Source: Arenicola marina
Taxonomy: Eukaryota; Annelida; Polychaeta; Arenicolidae
Length of the DNA: 64,000 bases
NCBI GenBank assembly: GCA_964019135.1
Contig: OZ025248.1
Span: 45,749,670 to 45,813,669 of the forward strand
Direction of reading: 5' to 3'
The notes under the pieces are model-generated. The model made no database searches, was not told the DNA's origin, and saw only the letters and a list, made by a program, of their open reading frames with translations. This document shows, in pieces, positions 60,901-64,000 of the stretch; within the stretch, counting starts at the first letter, position 1, and each line of letters begins with the position of its first letter. A program made the position numbers and the translations under genes.

Positions 60901-63518
60901 ATTGGTATAGTAGCGTTAGAGGCCAGGCTGGCTTCTTCCTTTAAACTACCGGTAGATCAGGGACACAGTTGTATGGACGTCCTGGTAGACAAGGCCCACT
61001 GTGGTACATGTATGTACATGGTTACCTTGGTTGTCGTACCCATCGCCTCTGCCATCTTCATGTTAGAGTGCATCACCTGCAACACACGGAATCAGTCAAT
61101 ACACCTTTCACATTGTCATTATAGGGAGTTTGGCATGTTTAGCCCGTCACACAGGTCAATGCATTTCTTGTTAGTTAATTCTACGTTAGTTTCATTATTG
61201 AAAGAACTTAAATGGTATCGAGCCAAACGTAGCTTTCACCAACAAAACAGATGCACAGAGCACACTACATACCTGTAATGAGTCATGATCAGGTTGTTTA
61301 AAGCAATCGTTCTGTCGCTCTAAATCTGGTCAAGCATTTGGTAGAACTAGTGTGGTAATATTTCCACAAGATTTGCGATCAGCTGTTATGCATTTTGTTG
61401 CGGACCATATCATACAATACATACCGGTAGTCTATTGTGTACCATATCATACAACACATACAGGTACTCTATTGTGTACCATATCATACAATACATGCCG
61501 GTAGTTTATTGGGTACCGTACCATACAATATATACCGGTAGTCTATTCTGTACCATACCATACAATACATACCGGTAGTCTATTGTGTACCATACCATAC
61601 AATATATACCGGTAGTCCATTCTGTACCACACCATACAATACATACCGGTAGTCTATTGTGTACCATACCATACAATACATACCGGTAGTCTATGGTGTA
61701 CCATACCATACAATACATACCGGTAGTCTATTGTGTACCATACCATACAATATATACCGGTAGTCTATTGTGTACCATACCATACAATACATACCGGTAG
61801 TCTATTGTGTACCATACCATACAATACATACCGGTAGTCTATTGTGTACCATACCATACAATACATACCGATAGTCTATAGTGCACCATACCATACAATA
61901 CATACCGGTAGTCTATTGCGTACCATACCATACAATACATACCGGTAGTCTATTGTGAACCATATCATACAATACATACCGGTAGTCTATTGTGTACCAT
62001 ACCATACAATACATACCGGTAGTCTATTGTGTACCATACCATACAATACATACCGGTAGTCTATTGTGTACCATACCATACAATACATACCGGTAGTCTA
62101 TTGTGTACCATACCATACAATACATACCGGTAGTCTATTGTGTACCATACCATACAACACATTCCGGTAGTCTATTGTGTACCATACCATACAATACATA
62201 CCGATAGTCTATTGTGTACCATATCATACAATACATACCGGTAGTCTATTGTGTACCATACCATACAATACATACCGGTAGTCTATTTTGCACCATACCA
62301 TACAATACATACCGGTAGTCTATTGTGTACCATATCATACAATACATACCGGTAGTCTATTGTGTACCATACCATACAATACATACCGATAGTCTATAGT
62401 GTACCATACCATACAATACATACCGGTAGTCTATGGTGTACCATACCATACAACACATACCGGTAGTCTATGGTGTACCATACCATACAATACATACAGG
62501 TAGTCTATTGTGTACCAACAAACGTCACAGTACATTCCTAATCTACATACCTTCTGTGTCGTTCCAATGGACTGCATTTTTGATCCAACTGCATATGTCT
62601 TTGTTTTCTGCTTTCTCAAGTTGATTAACTGTTTTGCTAGGACAGTTGCAGCCTTTGAGAGAGATATTATTACCATATTAATGTTATTCTGTATATTTTT
62701 TTATCAATTTACTGATACCTAATTTTACTGGAAAGCAATATTTATGTGCACCAAAAATATCTTGTGGCTTAACGACAGGTTTAATATGCGGATGGGATGG
62801 GGCTCAAACCTTTTAGTGATGTAACAAATGGGCCATTAATAATACTTCAGATGGGCTGGAGATGCTGTGGTAGCCTGCTCATAGCATAGGTAGGTATCTC
62901 TCACCGTATAGGTTTAGACACGGTGCTTTAAACATCAGATACAACAGGCATGTAACCTTCTAGAGAATAAAGAGGTTCATCTCTTAACATGCACTCATAT
63001 GTTTATATCTGGTTTGACATATCATTGAATACATTCCAGAAGCCAGTACCTGTTTGTTTCCTTGTTTTGCTGCTTTTTTAATATCTTCTTGCTTAAATAA
63101 AGACAGTGAAGCACACAGTGAAATGCAACAGCATGGTTTCTTAATAGTGTAAATTTGGTGAATTAATCACAAGAACTAATGGTTGAACTGAAGGCTATCA
63201 GGGCCGGTATTGATAACACTGGTAATAGCACAAGTTACGTATTAAAAATCTCTTCCATCATATCATCTCAGGCAGTAAAATTCAGAATCACAACAATTAA
63301 GTTGTTGACTTAAATGTCATCACTTTCCATATCAAAATGTTTTACTTTAGGGTACAGCAGATTTGGCTATCGCTAAATATTACAATACAAGACTACCGTT
63401 ACAACAAATAAATCCAGCATTCTTACTATTTTTTTCTCTTCTCTTTCAAGCTGTTGTCTATCTCTTTCTAGATCCCTCTGGCCACGTCTTACCACTCTTT
63501 CTGTTTGGCGCATTTGCT
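54837..63518 (-). CDS. CHMP2B: CHMP2B, ESCRT-III subunit (first exon outside window)
   Basis: Charged multivesicular body protein 2B joins the ESCRT-III polymer on endosomes, where VPS4 drives membrane scission. Seven exons join in frame: 63427-63518, 63050-63091, 62551-62652, 61026-61076, 59308-59410, 55211-55317 and 54837-54944, all with GT-AG borders. They give 201 residues; about 11 N-terminal codons must lie past the right edge (human CHMP2B has 213). Seen in order: the basic helical core (LAKQLINLRKQKTKTYAVGS), VMHSNMKMAEAM, MDPQKTAQTMREFEMQNAKM, the acidic linker (DDILDESGDEEEGD), QVLDEIGIEISGK and a C-terminal VPS4-binding MIM, DDDIVRQLAALKDL. CHMP2A is a poorer match. The last intron sits after EISGK, the position of the human splice site mutated in FTD3. 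Exons are GC-ordinary, whereas three introns are filled with minisatellites. Confidence 0.95.
55211..55317 (-). CDS. CHMP2B: CHMP2B exon (acidic linker)
   Basis: Completes the split isoleucine codon and reads NDALDDILDESGDEEEGD, then AIVTQVLDEIGIEISGK, before GTGAAT. The intron-filling 17-bp array ends about 23 bases upstream of its acceptor. Confidence 0.93.
55341..59197 (+). repeat. 17-bp intronic minisatellite in CHMP2B, about 227 copies
   Basis: Unit ACTCAGGACAACGTCAC, with roughly a third of copies ACTCAGGACCACGTCAC. Units degrade after about 58.7 kb, with ACGTTAC, AAGACGACG and short deletions. It fills almost all of a 3990-bp intron. The unit has no stop in any plus frame, so a plus-strand frame of more than 1300 codons runs antisense through the array and exon; it is not taken as a gene. 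In gene orientation each copy presents TGACGTGG or TGACGTTG, both bZIP-type ACGT cores. Confidence 0.97.
59308..59410 (-). CDS. CHMP2B: CHMP2B exon beside the 56-bp array
   Basis: Reads TMQSMNKVMDPQKTAQTMRE, then FEMQNAKMEMSEEM, and ends in phase 1 before GTGAGT. Its acceptor TTACTTACAG directly abuts the intronic 56-bp minisatellite, so the upstream polypyrimidine and branch-point region must lie in repeat sequence. Confidence 0.93.
59411..60036 (+). repeat. 56-bp intronic minisatellite in CHMP2B, about 11 copies
   Basis: Units of 56 bp start AAGTAACCCACATGGTACAT and contain GGGGATACTGTGACGGTGGG. On the minus (gene) strand each unit holds GTTCTCCCACCGTCACAG, which resembles a polypyrimidine tract plus AG. 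Copies differ at a handful of sites (AAGTAA or ATGTAA, ATACTG or ATATTG). Confidence 0.95.
60055..60312. repeat. Diverged dispersed repeat, copy 1
   Basis: Shares order and sequence with 60577-60872: GGATGAATTGC, CAAGCCGC, CAGTAGACCA, AATAGCATCC, ACATATTGATAT, CTTGCAATGAT and TTTGAATATAATTA. The two copies are in the same orientation inside one intron. No coding capacity. They are probably two insertions or an old duplication of an unnamed short element. Confidence 0.7.
60577..60872. repeat. Diverged dispersed repeat, copy 2, with insertion
   Basis: Counterpart of 60055-60312. It is longer mainly because of the palindrome and flanking duplication at 60717-60785, which are absent from copy 1. 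Comparing the two copies shows the state before insertion. Confidence 0.7.
60726..60775. mobile_element. 50-bp near-perfect palindrome flanked by a 9-bp duplication
   Basis: Arms of 24 bp (GGTCTCACTGTATAGCGAAA and on to 60749; exact reverse complement at 60752-60775) with a 2-base centre. CGAGATTGG flanks it at 60717-60725 and 60777-60785 and occurs once, diverged, in the sister repeat near 60210. Inverted repeats plus a target duplication are what a minimal DNA transposon would leave, though a repair or template-switch event could do the same. Confidence 0.6.
61026..61076 (-). CDS. CHMP2B: CHMP2B 51-bp exon
   Basis: Reads VMHSNMKMAEAMGTTTK, phase 0 at both ends, between GCAG and GTAACC. It aligns with human VMNSQMKMAGAMSTTAK. 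Confidence 0.9.
61077..61401. other. CHMP2B intron sequence, no feature seen
   Basis: Non-repetitive part of the intron between the acceptor at 61077 and the 37-bp array. No exon or element recognised. Confidence 0.5.
61402..62518 (+). repeat. 37-bp intronic minisatellite in CHMP2B, about 30 copies
   Basis: Units of 37 bp with ACCATACCATACAATACATA, then CCGGTAGTCTATTGTGT. Variation is light (ACCATATC, CCGATAG, TATAGTG). The array stops about 32 bases short of the donor of the 62551-62652 exon. Confidence 0.95.
62551..62652 (-). CDS. CHMP2B: CHMP2B exon (core helix)
   Basis: Thirty-four codons, phase 0 at both ends, from AATVLAKQLINLRKQKTKTY to SIGTTQK, then the donor GTATGT. This is the most conserved part of the gene in the window. 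The downstream intron begins its 37-bp minisatellite only about 35 bases past this donor. Confidence 0.93.
62653..63049. other. CHMP2B intron, no feature seen
   Basis: Intron of 397 bp, AT-rich, without tandem repeats, in contrast to the next three introns of the gene. Confidence 0.6.
63050..63091 (-). CDS. CHMP2B: CHMP2B 42-bp micro-exon
   Basis: Reads QEDIKKAAKQGNKQ between an AAG acceptor and the donor GTACTG, in phase 0 on both sides. It matches the human ELEIKKMAKIGNKE stretch residue for residue in length. It is too short to be found by open-frame length and is supported by homology and phase. Confidence 0.85.
63092..63426. other. CHMP2B intron, no feature seen
   Basis: Intron of 335 bp, AT-rich, without visible repeats or elements. 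Confidence 0.6.
63427..63518 (-). CDS. CHMP2B: CHMP2B exon (helix 1 region)
   Basis: Follows the acceptor TTTTCAG and ends ATA before GTAAGA. It reads QMRQTERVVRRGQRDLERDR and then QQLEREEKKI, aligning without gaps with the human segment from about residue 12 to 42. The first two bases (AG) complete a codon begun in the missing upstream exon; an acceptor two bases further in is also possible. Confidence 0.88.
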
Positions 63519-64000
63519 CTGAAAATATGAAATATTACATTCATAAAGTTGGGAGACGTATTGATGTCTTAAACAATGTCAATACTCAGCGCTTTCATTA
63601 GTGACTCCACTCGCCATGTGCTTCACCTGTTGCGCTATTTTGACAGCAACAAGATAGCGCCCCAAAGGGCCATATGAAAGGACAGTTTTTGAAAAGATAG
63701 TTTCTTGAGAAAAAATATGTTGAACGCCAGCAAGAGCCTTATTCGAACTTGCTGAACAGTCCTGTTGGGATTGCAATATTTAATAGCCAACAGAATGGAC
63801 CCACCCTACCAGTACCATCTACCTGGCGGCTCAATTTGACAACAGATGGGTATAATGGTATAAAGCACAATCATGCCCTGGGTAGGCTACGCGTGGTAAA
63901 GACCAAAGACCGCCAGAAATTTGAAGCCTCCAACAAAACCTGTTGGTGCATTGCTATACTGGACCTGATGGAAACCAACCTCAATATACCAAAACCGAGC
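63519..64000. other. Part of the first CHMP2B intron, with an antisense open frame
   Basis: The missing N-terminal exon was looked for here on the minus strand and not found. On the plus strand a frame stays open for 100 codons from 63701 to the window edge (containing GIAIFNSQQNGPTLPVPSTW), after a TAG and without an early ATG. It has no motif I know and may be a repeat fragment or chance. Confidence 0.4.

Overview
The window looks like nuclear DNA of an animal, probably an invertebrate. It holds an intron-split ESCRT-III gene with GT-AG junctions, an L1/Tx1-type LINE, tRNA-derived SINE-like copies and a MITE-like element. A mollusc or another lophotrochozoan is my guess from the repeat style; nothing in the window proves it. 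No CRISPR array, rRNA gene or intact tRNA gene was seen.

Tandem repeats fill about two thirds of the window. 651-12216 is a 17-bp minisatellite with nested higher-order copies. 12.2-18.5 kb is a mosaic of SINE-like fragments, a MITE-like inverted-repeat element, a short segment resembling helicase motifs II-III, and four smaller minisatellites (units of 56, 43, 22 and 79 bp). 18689-24516 is a minus-strand L1/Tx1-like LINE with an open ORF1 and a broken ORF2. 24.7-27.5 kb holds a degenerate 58-bp array and then a 104/105-bp array whose unit carries both a 3' and a 5' splice-site-like sequence on the minus strand; an exon-like piece flanks it. 27.8-53.15 kb is one compound array of 40-46 bp G-run units with kilobase-scale internal duplications. 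Its very long open frames come from a unit with no stop in any minus-strand frame and are not taken as genes.

53.2-64.0 kb holds the one clear host gene, a CHMP2B orthologue on the minus strand. Seven coding exons give 201 of about 212 codons; the first exon lies beyond the right edge. Three successive introns each hold a different minisatellite (37-bp, 56-bp and 17-bp units), and the 17-bp array makes up nearly all of a 4-kb intron. The protein is an ESCRT-III subunit for endosomal sorting and membrane scission. The other elements appear to be mobile-element debris and repeat expansions with no functional link to it.

I found no convincing new multi-gene system. The most notable signals are the repeat architecture: splice-site-bearing repeat units, bZIP-like sites repeated through the CHMP2B intron, and a 50-bp palindrome flanked by a 9-bp duplication.
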